64,000 bases of DNA from Candidatus Tisiphia endosymbiont of Nedyus quadrimaculatus (GCF_964059235.1 NZ_OZ060452.1:1550001-1614000), one strand, 5' to 3'; counted from the stretch's first letter, positions 31,301 to 40,439 are shown. A program made the numbers and translations. The notes: generated by a model not told the origin, from the sequence alone.

Positions 31301-31522
31301 TATTTCTTCACCTTCAGCCATAATATTGGAAAAAGGGATAATATTCGGTAAAATCGCAATATTTTGCTTCTTAATCAAAATATTTTGTAAATTTAAACAC
31401 GCAAAGCCACTCGGCAATATAATTTTAAGATTGCTAATAGATTCTTTAGCAAAATTATCTAGAATAAAATCAGCTACTATATCCAAAAACGATGAAGACG
31501 GGTTGACTCTATAAAGGTTCAT
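28358..31522 (-). CDS. addB: Double-strand break repair protein AddB, enlarged by in-frame repeats
   Basis: AddB is the partner of the AddA helicase-nuclease, processing DNA ends for RecA. The 1054 residues end with the RecB-type nuclease: PEISEFGSFVHKVLEQY (with G-x-x-x-H), then VDELGAAVIIDYKTGSLPSK (the D...DYK motif). The N-terminal inactivated helicase part starts NLYRVNPSSSFLD. Two segments do not look native. One is about 85 residues made of a GTCATTCCCGC-type palindrome plus a 21-bp tandem repeat (NDIRGN/DDIEGS units). The other is about 33 residues from a CGTCATTGCGGG palindrome (LRGATLVETKQSREVNRN). Both keep the frame. No addA is seen in the window. Confidence 0.85.
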   Translation of the reverse strand: MNLYRVNPSSSFLDIVADFILDNFAKESISNLKIILPSGFACLNLQNILIKKQNIAILPNIIPFSNIMAEGEEIFGITSENLEPITLEPMTFLQERIILAEIIHNYPKLQFSITQSLQFCSTIAELFYQLACNNLSIDSVNEIEKMNPSKHWNVIYEFLKYTHQQWKKQIELLGLLDRVNYQITMMEAEVARLKRADTNLIVAGIIGHNLISWNFLKNVANSPCGFIILPPISNRSLLEYDKPEEDYLYSLKKLLTILNKDLLDFQPLGNEQQHHSILDQIIFEDKDLTLAKQGHLNCGVITKKMSFELRQESKQMSSLFPFMSFLRRQESKEVDRKGALDILDSRLRGNDIRGNGNDIRGNGNDIRGNRDDIEGSRDDIEGSRDDIGLLKYFELEDIFQEAEQISLICKQYSDKKIAIIVNNQTSKSFYCNSLTKYSLEFQDLLGDSLTKTLVSSLIISVSEILCNDFDIKKLFLLLKNPFINCKLVPKLELLMSGKNRFIRQPSQMLSLVEKTNDDVLIKWCKKLINLLYTNSGSSFVKILKSSIKIAEKLYPNIWYEQSAAELSTFLSSLIKNNCNLTLNNKKWFPELLKSLMFSCKYFAHNNYSKNIIIGKAEDLMLLKFDLVILADFNQGSLASSSAVNQWINEQTLKKLHIATGYTIHQYYFYLFLHNAQVIITRSKRQDGKSGLLPSNLLLKLQFILQKSLISENYLTYLSESDLVDVPNNVNMVESIIANPTNISSSLRGATLVETKQSREVNRNGLFRSGFVPPRNDVKNTNRVSHNHSGYVYSPIFPEVISVTDIEMLVRNPYSFYAKKILNLRSKDMIGQEPKISEFGSFVHKVLEQYSKNYDKLENNKVGLILEISNNILQNTILPVYTQKIWQIKFIPIAESFIEFDEKRRSDFQYIYSECRGEILLNIGGQELTIIGVADRIEVDELGAAVIIDYKTGSLPSKKDVEAGLSPQLIIEGLMLQEGGFAIKVHSVKQVTYVKISSSKPIIQTLEIDLTKEDLDRHKQGMMRVLEYYVTNKNFPYDIDLLKYDDYAHLARRDL
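29194..29292. repeat. CGTCATTGCGGG-type palindrome inserted in addB
   Basis: CGTCATTGCGGGGAGGCACG at the left and CTCGCAATGACG at the right are partial inverted repeats, with AAGTAGCTCCTCGCAATGAC shared with 28320-28341. The 99 bp equal 33 codons, so the addB frame is preserved. Confidence 0.75.
30363..30612. repeat. 21-bp tandem repeat plus GTCATTCCCGC palindrome inserted in addB
   Basis: Five 21-bp units (30363-30467; unit starts ATGTCATCCCTGCTTCC or ATGTCATTCCCGTTTCC) are followed by ATGTCATTCCCGCGTAGG and a palindrome ending in CTTCGCAGGAATGACATA, then further ATGACATC pieces. On the addB strand the units read as seven-residue repeats (GNGNDIR, GSRDDIE). The insert remains in frame. Confidence 0.8.
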
Positions 31523-31534
31523 TAAATTCCTTAA

Positions 31535-31951
31535 TTATATCATACAAATATAATAACATAACTTGACAACACCACTAATAGCTAAAACTCTTAAAAATTT
31601 TGTTTTAGTAAAACCGGCAATTAAAGGAATAAATTTGCCCCATAACGGTATTATCATAAACCAGAGTATAAATATGTTATATTTTAAAAAGAATTGGGAA
31701 AATAATTGGTGGTTAGTATGAACCTGTTCATTTTTAGAATAATAAAAAATTTTCAATAAGATCAAACCAAAGAAATAATTTATGCTAGTAGCAAATAATG
31801 AAGCAATGGTGGCGACAGTAAGTATTATTAAATTATTATAAACACCAAATATCCTCATAGAATGAACGATTAATTCACTATCTAAACTTACAACTAAATT
31901 ACCTACTAAACTATCAATAAATAATAACGAATATGCCTCAAACTGATCCAT
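31535..31951 (-). CDS. Small VTT-domain (DedA/YqaA-like) membrane protein
   Basis: This is a 138-residue protein with four or so hydrophobic segments. The core (TVATIASLFATSINYFFGLI ... FFLKYNIFILWFMIIPLWGK ... FIPLIAGFTKTKFLRVLAIS) matches the DedA/VTT arrangement in which a re-entrant segment precedes P-x-x-G-K and a GAGx-like turn. Members are thought to act in membrane lipid transport. It lies 13 bp upstream of addB on the same strand, so the two are probably co-transcribed. Confidence 0.7.
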   Translation of the reverse strand: MDQFEAYSLLFIDSLVGNLVVSLDSELIVHSMRIFGVYNNLIILTVATIASLFATSINYFFGLILLKIFYYSKNEQVHTNHQLFSQFFLKYNIFILWFMIIPLWGKFIPLIAGFTKTKFLRVLAISGVVKLCYYICMI

Positions 31952-31981
31952 AATTCAAACTGGTTTATAAAAATAATAGGT

Positions 31982-32008
31982 TTGACAAAATACTATCGAT
32001 ACTATAAT
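31982..32008 (+). promoter_or_regulatory. Candidate promoter for the MFS gene
   Basis: TTGACA (31982-31987) and TATAAT (32003-32008) are both perfect consensus boxes but only 15 bp apart, 45 bp before the GTG start at 32053. The short spacer is the main doubt. Confidence 0.4.
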
Positions 32009-32052
32009 TTGCTACCTTAAAATACAACATAAATTATAACCTAAATTTTCCC

Positions 32053-33327
32053 GTGAATAAAGCTTTATCCTTAAAAAAACCACTTTTGCTATGGTCTCTT
32101 GCCACCCTGTTTTTTGCTTTTCAATTTATATTAAGACTCTCAACTGGAATTCTTAGAGAAGAAATTATACAAAAATTTGCCATTGATACCATAGCATTTG
32201 GCACGTTTGCTGGATATTATTATCTAGGTTATGCAGGAATGCAATTACCAATCGGCATAATGCTAGATAAATTTAATTTTAGGATTGTCACATTCTTATC
32301 TATCTTAGTTACCTCTCTTGGTACTCTAACTTTTGTTGCTAGCATTGATTTTAATTACTTACTCATTGGTAGATTTATGATTGGAGCTGGTTCTGCTGTA
32401 GGTTTTTTATCAGTAGCTAAGATTACTAGAAGCTCTTTCCCAGCTAAATATCATTCCTTAATGCTCGGACTCTCTTTTACCTTTGGCTTACTTGGAGCAG
32501 TATTTGGCATTACTCCAATGAAGCTATTATTTACACATTTTGGTTATGACGTAACTTTTAATAGTTTAGCTCTAGTTGGATTTATCATTGGACTAATGAT
32601 TTTATTAGTAAAAACCGATGATACAAGAAGTAATTCTAATACTAGCGATTCCGAGCCTTCAATATTGAAACTCTTATTAAACCCTACTATTTTATTTATT
32701 GGAGTTTGTGGTGGTCTAATGGTAGGAGCATTAGAAGGTTTTGCTGACGTATGGGCTATTCCATTCTTCAAACAAGTTTATCAAATGAATGATATGGAAA
32801 GTAACTTGGTTACCTCATTCGTTTATATAGGTATGTGTTTTGGTGGTCCAATACTTGCACTTATTGCTAATTTATCAAAATCATCTAATTTTATAATAAT
32901 AATGACTGGATTGCTAATGGTAGCAATTTTTAGTATTCTATTATATTGTCCTTCATTAAATTTCTTTACTAGTAGTTCTTTAATGTTTTTATTAGGAATT
33001 TTTTGTTGTTATCAAGTTCTAATTTTTACTGTTGTAGGTAACCTTGTTACAGATAAATCTGCTGGAATTGCTATTGCGATAGTCAATTGCATTAATATGT
33101 CATTCGGACATTTTTTCCATAAGATTATGAGTAATTTAATATCTTACAACTGGGATGGCCTACTAAGTGAATCAGCTGTACCTATTTATAGTCGCTTTGA
33201 TTTTATTATGGCAATTTCTATAATTCCAATTTGTTGCCTTATCGGAATCACCGGCTTTTGGTATTTATCTAAAAGATCAAAAACCAAAACTCAAATATTA
33301 ATGGAAGAAGAAACTGTTGCAGTATAG
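32053..33327 (+). CDS. MFS transporter
   Basis: This is a 424-residue, twelve-helix major facilitator. Helix 2-3 contains YYLGYAGMQLPIGIMLDKFN (motif A-like LDKFNFR), and helix 4 has IGRFMIGAGSAVGFLSVAKI. The central loop (DDTRSNSNTSDSEPS) divides two six-helix halves. The family resembles the many carriers of Rickettsia that import host metabolites; the substrate cannot be told. The start is GTG. Its stop codon TAG is the first three bases of a terminal inverted repeat (33325-33576). Confidence 0.82.
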   Translation: MNKALSLKKPLLLWSLATLFFAFQFILRLSTGILREEIIQKFAIDTIAFGTFAGYYYLGYAGMQLPIGIMLDKFNFRIVTFLSILVTSLGTLTFVASIDFNYLLIGRFMIGAGSAVGFLSVAKITRSSFPAKYHSLMLGLSFTFGLLGAVFGITPMKLLFTHFGYDVTFNSLALVGFIIGLMILLVKTDDTRSNSNTSDSEPSILKLLLNPTILFIGVCGGLMVGALEGFADVWAIPFFKQVYQMNDMESNLVTSFVYIGMCFGGPILALIANLSKSSNFIIIMTGLLMVAIFSILLYCPSLNFFTSSSLMFLLGIFCCYQVLIFTVVGNLVTDKSAGIAIAIVNCINMSFGHFFHKIMSNLISYNWDGLLSESAVPIYSRFDFIMAISIIPICCLIGITGFWYLSKRSKTKTQILMEEETVAV

Positions 33328-33576
33328 CTAACACGAAAAGGTTTAAGGCATAGTAATGGTGATAGCTTTGATGTCATTCCCGCTTCAGAGCAGAATCCAA
33401 ATACGATCTTACGATGTCACCCCTGCGTAGGCAGGGGTCTAAAATAACTTAACACAACCTATTTGGATCATTTTTTTTCCGCACCGAAGCAGGAATGACA
33501 TAAACCCTCGCAGGGATGACATCGCTTCTAGCTAAGCTAAGATTAACATATACCCAAAACTTTTTCGGGTTAGCTA
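33325..33576. repeat. Palindromic element with TAGCTAAC ends after the MFS gene
   Basis: The left end TAGCTAACACGAAAAGGTTT (33325-33344) and right end AAAACTTTTTCGGGTTAGCTA (33556-33576) are inverted repeats. Inside are GATGTCATTCCCGC, a CACCCCTGCGTAGGCAGGGG hairpin, AGGAATGACATAA and ATCGCTTCTAGCTAAGCTAA. It fills the gap between the MFS gene and polA; the same outer end occurs at 3897. Confidence 0.75.
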
Positions 33577-33607
33577 TAGCTCTGTAGAATTCTCAATTTA
33601 ATATTGA

Positions 33608-33675
33608 TTTTAGAAAATTATTTAGCAGAAAATAACTTAGTGGATGTAACAAATCATGTTAATATGATCGAATCA
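33608..33675 (+). repeat. addB-like fragment upstream of polA
   Basis: About 70 bp read GAAAATTATTTAGCAG, ACTTAGTGGATGTAACAAAT and CATGTTAATATGATCGA. They match an internal addB segment (29317-29392, opposite strand) at most positions. In both places the frame encodes ENYL...LVDV-x-N-x-VNM-x-ES. It forms the first codons of a frame open to polA but is not part of the polymerase. Confidence 0.65.
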
Positions 33676-33702
33676 GAACATTTAATGAGACCTTATAACA
33701 AC

Positions 33703-36336
33703 ATGACTAACAAAAATACTTTATTAATAATTGATGGTTATGGATTTGTCTTTAGAGCATACCATGTTCAGCCACCATTAACTTCTCCTAATGGCTCAGC
33801 TGTTGGAGCATTGTATGGTTTTACCTCCATGTTGTTAAAGCTATTGAACGATTTTAAGCCAGAACATGCTGTCATTATTTTTGATTCTGGTGGTAAAAAT
33901 TTTCGTCACCAAATTTATGAGCAATATAAAGCAAATAGACCGCCTACACCAAAGGATTTGAATGATCAATTGCCACTTATTCGTCTAGCAGCAAGTAGCC
34001 TAAATTTTCCAATAATTGAGAAAGCTGGTTGTGAGGCAGATGATATAATTGCCACTCTAGCCAATAAAGCAACTGCATTACAAGAAAATACTATTATTAT
34101 CTCTTCTGATAAAGATTTAATGCAATTAATTAATTTGCATACTAAAATGTATGACCCAATAAAAGCAAAATACATATCTGAAGATAACGTGATAGAGAAA
34201 TTTGGTGTAGGACCAAGTAAGGTCAGGGAAGTAATGGCTTTGATCGGTGATAAGTCAGATAATATACCAGGTGTTTCAAGCATTGGTCCTAAAACTGCTG
34301 CAACACTTATAAAACAGTTTGGTTCGTTAGCAGAACTTTTAAATTCTCTCGATCAAATCAGTAACGATCGTCAAAGGGAAATCATTACCTCCTCAAAGGA
34401 TCTAGCATTAATTTCCTGGCAACTAGTTGGTTTAGATTATAATGTTGATATAGACTTGGATTTTAGTTTATTGCAATATAGACCACCTGATATTGGGCAA
34501 ATATCTGACTTCCTAGCAGAATATGGTTTTAAATCTCTAAACAAACGAGTGGAAAATTTATTCCAAATACAAATTACCAATGAATCTTTGCCTATTAAGC
34601 AAATCATAGTTCAGGAGATATCTTCTAAACAACAGCTTGATTCTGTGATGATTAAAGCTGAAGAGCATGGGGTCGTCAGTATTTATCTATCAGATCATCT
34701 AGGACAAAATCCTTCTATAATTTTATCGATTGATGATAAGTGCTACAACATTAAGTTTATAGCTAGAACCCCTAGCAATATGTCTGATTTACTTTCTGAT
34801 GATTTTCGCCAAAATTATCTGCATCAATGGTTTATGCCTGATATTCTCAAATTACTAAAAAATAAGTCTATTAAGAAAATCACTTATAAACTAAAATCAT
34901 TATTAAAATTCTTTGTAGATAGTGAAATAGCATCGATTGAAGACCTAGAACTAATGCAATATCTAATATCTGCTGGCAAACCTCAAAAAGACCCGTTTGA
35001 TTCGGTGGAAAAGGGTAATTTAGAAGCCGTGGCAGAAATAATTACTGGCTTTAGTACTGAGTATCAAAAACTATTGTTAGAGTTAAAGGATAATCATGCC
35101 TTAGCACTATACAGAGAAATTGATGTACCTTTATGTTATATAATAGATAAAATGGAGAAAGCTGGGATTAAAATCGATTCACAGTATCTTAAACAGCTAT
35201 CAAGTGAATTTGGTAATGAAATTACTAAATTAGAGCAGGAAATTTTTACCATTACTGGTACAAAGTTTAACATTGCCTCGCCAAAGCAACTGGGAGAAAT
35301 TTTGTTTGAGAAAATGCAACTACCCTTTGGTAAATTGTCATCAAAAGCTAAGTCTTATTCTACTAGTGCAGAAATACTTGAAAAAATTAGCGAGAGTGGT
35401 TTTGCTATTGCCGATTTATTATTAAAATGGCGTCATTTAACTAAATTAAAAAATACTTATACGGATAGCTTACCTCTGCAAGTAAATCCAATAACTAATA
35501 GGGTACATACCACATTTTTACAAACTTCAACTAGCACTGGTAGGCTTAGTTCTCAAGATCCGAACTTACAGAATGTGCCAATTCGCTCGAAAGAAGGCAA
35601 CAAAATCAGAACAGCTTTTATTGCAGAATATGGGCATAAATTAATTTCAGCTGACTATTCGCAAATTGAACTCCGAATCTTAAGTAGCATGGCAGATATA
35701 CCATCCTTAAAGCAAGCTTTTGTTAATGGTGAGGATATACATAGTAAAACAGCTTGTAATATATTTAAAATTACCGAAAAAGATTTAACACCAGAACATA
35801 GGCGTAAAGCAAAAGCTATAAATTTTGGTATTATTTATGGTATCAGTAGCTTTGGACTGGCAAAACAGTTAAATATTAGCTCTTCACAAGCAGCAGAATA
35901 CATAAAAAAATATTTTGAAGAATACCCAGAAATTCAAAAATATATGGAATATATAAAAAACTATGCCAAGGAACATGGCTATGTCCTAAACCTATTCGGA
36001 CGGAAATGTTTTATTCCCTTAATCCATGATAAGAAACACTCCCTACAGCAATTTGCCGAAAGGGCAGCAATCAACGCTCCAATTCAAGGAACTAGTGCAG
36101 ACATCATAAAAGTGGCAATGATTGATCTTGACCGTAAGATACGGAAATTGCAATTAAGAACCAAACTAATTCTACAAATCCATGACGAGTTACTTTTTGA
36201 GTCTCCTATTGATGAAATAGAAGTAGCCACTCACCTAATCAAAACCACTATGGAGAACGCACCTAAATTAGCTATTCCACTTATTGTTGAAACCAAGGTA
36301 GGAGATGATTGGCTAAATACGCATATCTTCAACTAA
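33703..36336 (+). CDS. polA: DNA polymerase I
   Basis: PolA does Okazaki fragment maturation and gap filling. From the ATG at 33703 ([20 protein letters not shown]) the N-terminal 5'-3' exonuclease is complete: [42 protein letters not shown] and [18 protein letters not shown]. Polymerase motifs: [50 protein letters not shown]. The middle 3'-5' exonuclease domain is present in length but lacks the D-x-E of its first motif (region [11 protein letters not shown]), so proofreading is probably absent. The open frame extends 33 codons upstream (33604), but that part is an addB-like repeat. Confidence 0.95.
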   Translation: MTNKNTLLIIDGYGFVFRAYHVQPPLTSPNGSAVGALYGFTSMLLKLLNDFKPEHAVIIFDSGGKNFRHQIYEQYKANRPPTPKDLNDQLPLIRLAASSLNFPIIEKAGCEADDIIATLANKATALQENTIIISSDKDLMQLINLHTKMYDPIKAKYISEDNVIEKFGVGPSKVREVMALIGDKSDNIPGVSSIGPKTAATLIKQFGSLAELLNSLDQISNDRQREIITSSKDLALISWQLVGLDYNVDIDLDFSLLQYRPPDIGQISDFLAEYGFKSLNKRVENLFQIQITNESLPIKQIIVQEISSKQQLDSVMIKAEEHGVVSIYLSDHLGQNPSIILSIDDKCYNIKFIARTPSNMSDLLSDDFRQNYLHQWFMPDILKLLKNKSIKKITYKLKSLLKFFVDSEIASIEDLELMQYLISAGKPQKDPFDSVEKGNLEAVAEIITGFSTEYQKLLLELKDNHALALYREIDVPLCYIIDKMEKAGIKIDSQYLKQLSSEFGNEITKLEQEIFTITGTKFNIASPKQLGEILFEKMQLPFGKLSSKAKSYSTSAEILEKISESGFAIADLLLKWRHLTKLKNTYTDSLPLQVNPITNRVHTTFLQTSTSTGRLSSQDPNLQNVPIRSKEGNKIRTAFIAEYGHKLISADYSQIELRILSSMADIPSLKQAFVNGEDIHSKTACNIFKITEKDLTPEHRRKAKAINFGIIYGISSFGLAKQLNISSSQAAEYIKKYFEEYPEIQKYMEYIKNYAKEHGYVLNLFGRKCFIPLIHDKKHSLQQFAERAAINAPIQGTSADIIKVAMIDLDRKIRKLQLRTKLILQIHDELLFESPIDEIEVATHLIKTTMENAPKLAIPLIVETKVGDDWLNTHIFN

Positions 36337-36407
36337 CTACACAAATTGTTAAAATAACTTTTGAATTTGAAGGAAACTAAGGAAACACAAGAAGTACAAA
36401 AGGTCAA

Positions 36408-36440
36408 GTAGCCTAGGATGAATTCTAGACTACCCTTTTT
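36408..36440 (+). terminator. Possible Rho-independent terminator of polA
   Basis: GTAGCCTAGGAT pairs with ATTCTAGACTAC (with G:T pairs) and is followed by CCTTTTTT. It lies 72 bp after the polA stop and just before the convergent lipoprotein gene ends. Confidence 0.4.
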
Positions 36441-36444
36441 TGTC

Positions 36445-36993
36445 CTATTTCTTCTTTTTCTTAGCAGTCTCACACTCACAGGCGATTTGAGAAGCAACAG
36501 AATTCATATGTGATTTAACATCTTGAGAACCAGCGATTACCCCTCCTAGTGCCCAACTCATTTTATTAGCATCTATGCTACCTAACAATTTTTTTGTCTC
36601 GTTATCTTTTATATTAATTTTTGCGTCAAAGCGAGAGCTACCAGCACCAAAACCAATTAGTGTACGCATAACAGCATTACCCTCAGAATACTTAGTTATT
36701 TTCCCATCAATAAGTATAGCCCTATCTGTAGAGTCAACATTCCGTTGAACTTTGTCGAATAATTTTTTAGATTTAATTGAACTTGCTATCATATCGGCAA
36801 ATCTCTTACCTTCTGATATAACATGTGGATCATCAGAAGATTTGCTAGTACCATCCTCAAAATCATTAATAATTATGTAATCATAATTACTAAAATCCAC
36901 CCGACTCTCTGATGGTTGTGCGTTACGTATACTTGATGTACTACCACAAGATGATAGCATTATTGTTAAAATTAAAAAGATAATATTTTTCAT
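36445..36993 (-). CDS. DUF4410-type lipoprotein
   Basis: This is a 182-residue predicted lipoprotein. The signal peptide MKNIIFLILTIMLSSCGS ends in an LSSC lipobox (Cys 16). The body has the DUF4410 pattern: a YDYIIINDFEDG start, AILIDGKITKYSEGNAVMRT, LIGFGAGSSRFDAKINIKD, then a Met/Trp segment. The function is unknown; the likely location is the periplasmic face of the outer membrane, exported by the Lol machinery whose genes are at 6784-8689. The C-terminus is unusually Lys-rich (five Lys). It appears monocistronic. Confidence 0.7.
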   Translation of the reverse strand: MKNIIFLILTIMLSSCGSTSSIRNAQPSESRVDFSNYDYIIINDFEDGTSKSSDDPHVISEGKRFADMIASSIKSKKLFDKVQRNVDSTDRAILIDGKITKYSEGNAVMRTLIGFGAGSSRFDAKINIKDNETKKLLGSIDANKMSWALGGVIAGSQDVKSHMNSVASQIACECETAKKKKK

Positions 36994-37109
36994 AATTCCT
37001 CAATATAACTTAATATATAAAGTATATACTGACAAGAGACATTTAGTAAAGAAAAAATATTATCAGTTGGAATATGGTTTGGATAGTTGATAGTACTGTA
37101 GGAGAAAGA

Positions 37110-38813
37110 TCACAATCCCTCCCCTTTTTCAACTGGCTCTATTCCATATAGTGATACCATTCGCTCAAGGACTCTTCCAACAGTAGGAGCTGCAGTCCAG
37201 CCAGCGGTAGCAAAGCCAAAGGTTTCTTTTGTTCCTTTTGGTTCATCAAACATTATAAAAATAATATATTGGGGATCAATGGCTGGTAATAAACCTAAAA
37301 ATGATGACATTCTGCTATTCTTAAGATATTTTTTCTTACCATGCCCATCTGAAGTTAATTTTTCAGCAGTACCAGTTTTACCACCGACAAGATATCCTTT
37401 AACATCGGCTCTACGTCCTGTCCCTTCTTTTACCACCAAACGAAATAACTCACTCATTTGTTTAGAGGTTTTCTCACTAAAAACACGCGTGCCAACAAGA
37501 CGCTCATCGTGCCTTTTGATTAGAGTCAGATCATATAATATCCCTCCATTTACTATTGGCAATACTGCTTGAATAAAGTGTAAAGGGCTAATCGAAATGC
37601 CATAACCATAGGCCATGACAGCAGTAGTAAGATCACTCCACCTCTTGTCAGATGGAAACAAAGGAGTACCTCTCTCTGGCAACTCAATTTTAAGCTGATC
37701 TAGTAAACCTAATTTCTTTAAATAGTTTTTAAAATCATTCTTCCCAACTTCAAGCATAATTTGGCTAACACCAATATTTGATGAATGCAAGAAAATTTCT
37801 GGAACACTGTGCCATCCTTGCCTTGGATGATAATCTTTTATATTAAATCCCCCTACCTTCATATAGCTAATATCATAAGCATCGTTTATTGCTATAGCAC
37901 CAGTATCAAAAGCTACGGCCATAGTCAAAGTTTTAAATACAGACCCCATCTCATAGATACCAAGACTTGCCATATTAAACAGTTCTTCTGGTTTTGCTCT
38001 ACTCGGATAATGTGGGTTAAAATCCGGCTTACTAACAATAGCTAAAATCTCACCATTATTAGGGTTAACAATTATTCCCACCGCTCCTATTGCACTAAAC
38101 TCCTTTAATGTCCTATCTATTTCTTCACTTAGGATATTTTGTAATCTTACGTCTATAGATAGTTCAAGAGGTTTTTTAAGTTGATCCGGCTGTATAAAGT
38201 CAGAATTAGTTAGAAACTTATCATAGGTTCTTTCTAATCCAGCAAGACCAACCAAATCCCTACCCACATATCCTATAATATGTGACAATAAATTGGAAAA
38301 AGTATAGATTCTTTTTTGTTCTTGTTCAAAACTAAAACCTGGCATCCCCAAATTTGATATCGCCTCTTGCTCTTTTGGCAATAAATCCCTTTTGATCCAT
38401 ACGAAACTTTTGTTACTTTGTAGCTCTGCAAGTAACTTCATTTTATCAATTTCAGGCAAGATCTTGGATAATCTTTCTAAACATTGTGAAGGATTAATTA
38501 TTTTCTGTGGATTGGCAAACAATGAAGAGGAAGGCAAATTTACTGCTAATAAGTTACCATTACGATCTACTATCTCTTTCCTAAAGTCACTATTTTTTAC
38601 TTGATATTCTGGCTTAACATAGCCATTGGTCGCAACAATTATTAAGCGATATGATAAACCACAAAAAAACATAGCAAAACAACAGCTGACTATTAATAAT
38701 CTGATTTTGGTATTGTTAGCACCTACATCCCACAAAATAATATTACCAAAATTTTTCTTCATCTTAGTTAGAGTATTTTTTAGAAATACCAATAAAAATA
38801 TATTATTATTCAT
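37110..38813 (-). CDS. ftsI: Peptidoglycan transpeptidase FtsI (PBP3)
   Basis: FtsI is a septal D,D-transpeptidase of the divisome. The 567 residues have an N-terminal membrane anchor (LLIVSCCFAMFFCGLSYRLI), a pedestal domain (RNGNLLAVNLPSSSLFANP), and the transpeptidase domain: active-site Ser in EMGSVFKTLTMAVA (S-x-x-K), second motif HSSNIGVSQI (SSN), third motif LVGGKTGTAEKL (KTG). It closes the mraZ-rsmH-ftsL-ftsI cluster, but a 270-bp gap with a repeat separates it from ftsL. Confidence 0.95.
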   Translation of the reverse strand: MNNNIFLLVFLKNTLTKMKKNFGNIILWDVGANNTKIRLLIVSCCFAMFFCGLSYRLIIVATNGYVKPEYQVKNSDFRKEIVDRNGNLLAVNLPSSSLFANPQKIINPSQCLERLSKILPEIDKMKLLAELQSNKSFVWIKRDLLPKEQEAISNLGMPGFSFEQEQKRIYTFSNLLSHIIGYVGRDLVGLAGLERTYDKFLTNSDFIQPDQLKKPLELSIDVRLQNILSEEIDRTLKEFSAIGAVGIIVNPNNGEILAIVSKPDFNPHYPSRAKPEELFNMASLGIYEMGSVFKTLTMAVAFDTGAIAINDAYDISYMKVGGFNIKDYHPRQGWHSVPEIFLHSSNIGVSQIMLEVGKNDFKNYLKKLGLLDQLKIELPERGTPLFPSDKRWSDLTTAVMAYGYGISISPLHFIQAVLPIVNGGILYDLTLIKRHDERLVGTRVFSEKTSKQMSELFRLVVKEGTGRRADVKGYLVGGKTGTAEKLTSDGHGKKKYLKNSRMSSFLGLLPAIDPQYIIFIMFDEPKGTKETFGFATAGWTAAPTVGRVLERMVSLYGIEPVEKGEGL

Positions 38814-38903
38814 CTATACATTCGAGCTATTTGAAGAATGAACTGTATAGAGCAAATTGACGTCTATTAGCGAGGAGTGCATGAACCAACGAAGCAATTG
38901 TAA

Positions 38904-39015
38904 GATGTCATCCCTGTTTTCCTTTATGTCATCCCTGCGAAGGCAGGGATCTAAAATATCTAAAGCACCTTCCCTGTTTATTGCTTTAGATTCCCGCCTA
39001 CGCGGGAATGACATC
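38904..39015. repeat. GTCATCCCTG-type palindromic element between ftsL and ftsI
   Basis: GATGTCATCCCTGTTTTCC, then ATGTCATCCCTGCGAAGGC, on the left and TTCCCGCCTACGCGGGAATG, then ACATC, on the right. It resembles the insert in addB (30405-30550), including one 21-bp unit. The 95-codon minus-strand frame across it is repeat-derived. It splits an otherwise compact division cluster. Confidence 0.75.
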
Positions 39016-39085
39016 TTTTCCATTAGAACAAATGGATAAATGATAATTGAGTTAGCTATATATGCATAGAAAAAAAGAATCCCTT

Positions 39086-39499
39086 TCATCGAATACACTC
39101 TGTTTTTTTAGTTGAAACAGTTTTTATATATTTATTATTAGCAATTGTTTTATAACGCCATTTAGTGTTGGTTTTACTAAAATACGAACCACTTACTTCA
39201 TTAGCCTTTGCATATTTTTTACTCTCATCAGGTGCTAAAGGGTCACTAATCATTTGCTTAACCTTAATAGTATCTAATTGTAAATAAAGTGATGATAATT
39301 TTCTTAGTCTAGCTGGAGAAGTAAGGTATGATTGTTCGACTTTTAACACGTGAATCATGTCTTGCTCATCAGTTAGTTGCTTTGAAACTTCCCCAAGCTG
39401 ATAATGCAAACTAATGACCTTATCTTTGACTCTAAATAAGCCATAAATAGAAAGAATTATAGTAGCTACAACTATATAACTAAATACTCTAACTACCAT
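39086..39499 (-). CDS. ftsL: Cell division protein FtsL
   Basis: FtsL is a small bitopic divisome protein that works with FtsB/FtsQ to activate FtsWI. The 137 residues begin with a membrane helix (VFSYIVVATIILSIYGLF) followed by a coiled coil (KVISLHYQLGEVSKQLTDEQ, DMIHVLKVEQSYL) and the conserved L-x-x-P-x-R-L-x-x-L-type end (LTSPARLRKLSSLYLQL). Its first codons overlap the end of rsmH by 11 bp. Sequence is weakly conserved in this family, so position between rsmH and ftsI is the main support. Confidence 0.88.
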   Translation of the reverse strand: MVVRVFSYIVVATIILSIYGLFRVKDKVISLHYQLGEVSKQLTDEQDMIHVLKVEQSYLTSPARLRKLSSLYLQLDTIKVKQMISDPLAPDESKKYAKANEVSGSYFSKTNTKWRYKTIANNKYIKTVSTKKTECIR

Positions 39500-40439
39500 A
39501 TATATTACCTATTTTCTGTCCAGCCCTCAACTTTGCAGACCTTGCTCTTGGATTAAGTGCAACTTCTTTAGGCGATGGACATAATGGTTTTTTTGTAAGA
39601 ATTTTAAGCCATTTTTTAGAACTGTCTTCAGGCGAAATTTTTACACTGTATTTAGACCTAGCGACTACCTTAGCAGAATTTGCTTTTAAAAAATTCTTAA
39701 CAATTCGGTCTTCTAATGAATGAAATGAAACAATTACTAGCCGACCATTTGGTGCTAAAATATTCTTGCAATTATCTAAAAATCTTGCTAATTGACCTAG
39801 TTCATCATTGATATGAATACGAATTGCTTGAAAAGTCTTAGTAGCGGAATCAATTTTACCTTTTCTAAAACCTATACTACTACGAACAATATGGGCAAAT
39901 TTTGCTGTATTAGTAATAGGCTCTAATAACCTATGTTCTATAATCTTTTTAGCGATTCTTCGAGAATAAGATTCATCGCCATATTTATAAATCACATCTG
40001 CTATTTCTTGTTCATCAGCCTCATTTATAAAATCTGCAGCACTATATCCCGTACTGCTCATCCTCATATCAAGTGGACCATCATGGGTAAAGGAAAACCC
40101 TCTCTCCCCAGAATCAAGTTGCATAGAAGAAACCCCTAAATCCATAACTATCCCATCAAATTTCAACGAACCTAATTTTGAAAAACTTTCAGCGAAACCT
40201 GTCTGAATAAAGCTCACTCTGCTAGGATAATCGTTTAGCAATTGATTAGCGTAAGTTCTAACATTTGGATCACAATCAATTGCTACTAACTGACAATTAC
40301 AAGAATCTAATATCATCCTGCTATAACCACCAAAACCAAAAGTGCAATCTAAATAACTTCCTCCATCTTTAGGACATAAGACTTCTTTAACTTCATTCAA
40401 CATAACCGGCGTATGAGATGATGCGAACTCTTGTATCAT
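39489..40439 (-). CDS. rsmH: 16S rRNA (cytosine-1402 N4) methyltransferase RsmH (MraW)
   Basis: RsmH methylates C1402 of 16S rRNA using SAM. Visible blocks: [14 protein letters not shown] at the start, the SAM site [49 protein letters not shown], and [19 protein letters not shown] near the end. At 316 residues it has family length. Its ATG overlaps the mraZ stop (ATGA, 40436-40439). Confidence 0.97.
   Translation of the reverse strand: MIQEFASSHTPVMLNEVKEVLCPKDGGSYLDCTFGFGGYSRMILDSCNCQLVAIDCDPNVRTYANQLLNDYPSRVSFIQTGFAESFSKLGSLKFDGIVMDLGVSSMQLDSGERGFSFTHDGPLDMRMSSTGYSAADFINEADEQEIADVIYKYGDESYSRRIAKKIIEHRLLEPITNTAKFAHIVRSSIGFRKGKIDSATKTFQAIRIHINDELGQLARFLDNCKNILAPNGRLVIVSFHSLEDRIVKNFLKANSAKVVARSKYSVKISPEDSSKKWLKILTKKPLCPSPKEVALNPRARSAKLRAGQKIGNIYGS

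Noticed and set aside
33604..33702. N-terminal extension of PolA
   Set aside because: The 33 codons are an addB-like repeat; the conserved polymerase start is [20 protein letters not shown] at 33703.
38814..39098. A 94-residue minus-strand protein between ftsI and ftsL
   Set aside because: Most of it is the translation of a GTCATCCCTG-type palindrome; peptides such as FPRRRESK and CLRRDD appear wherever this repeat is open.
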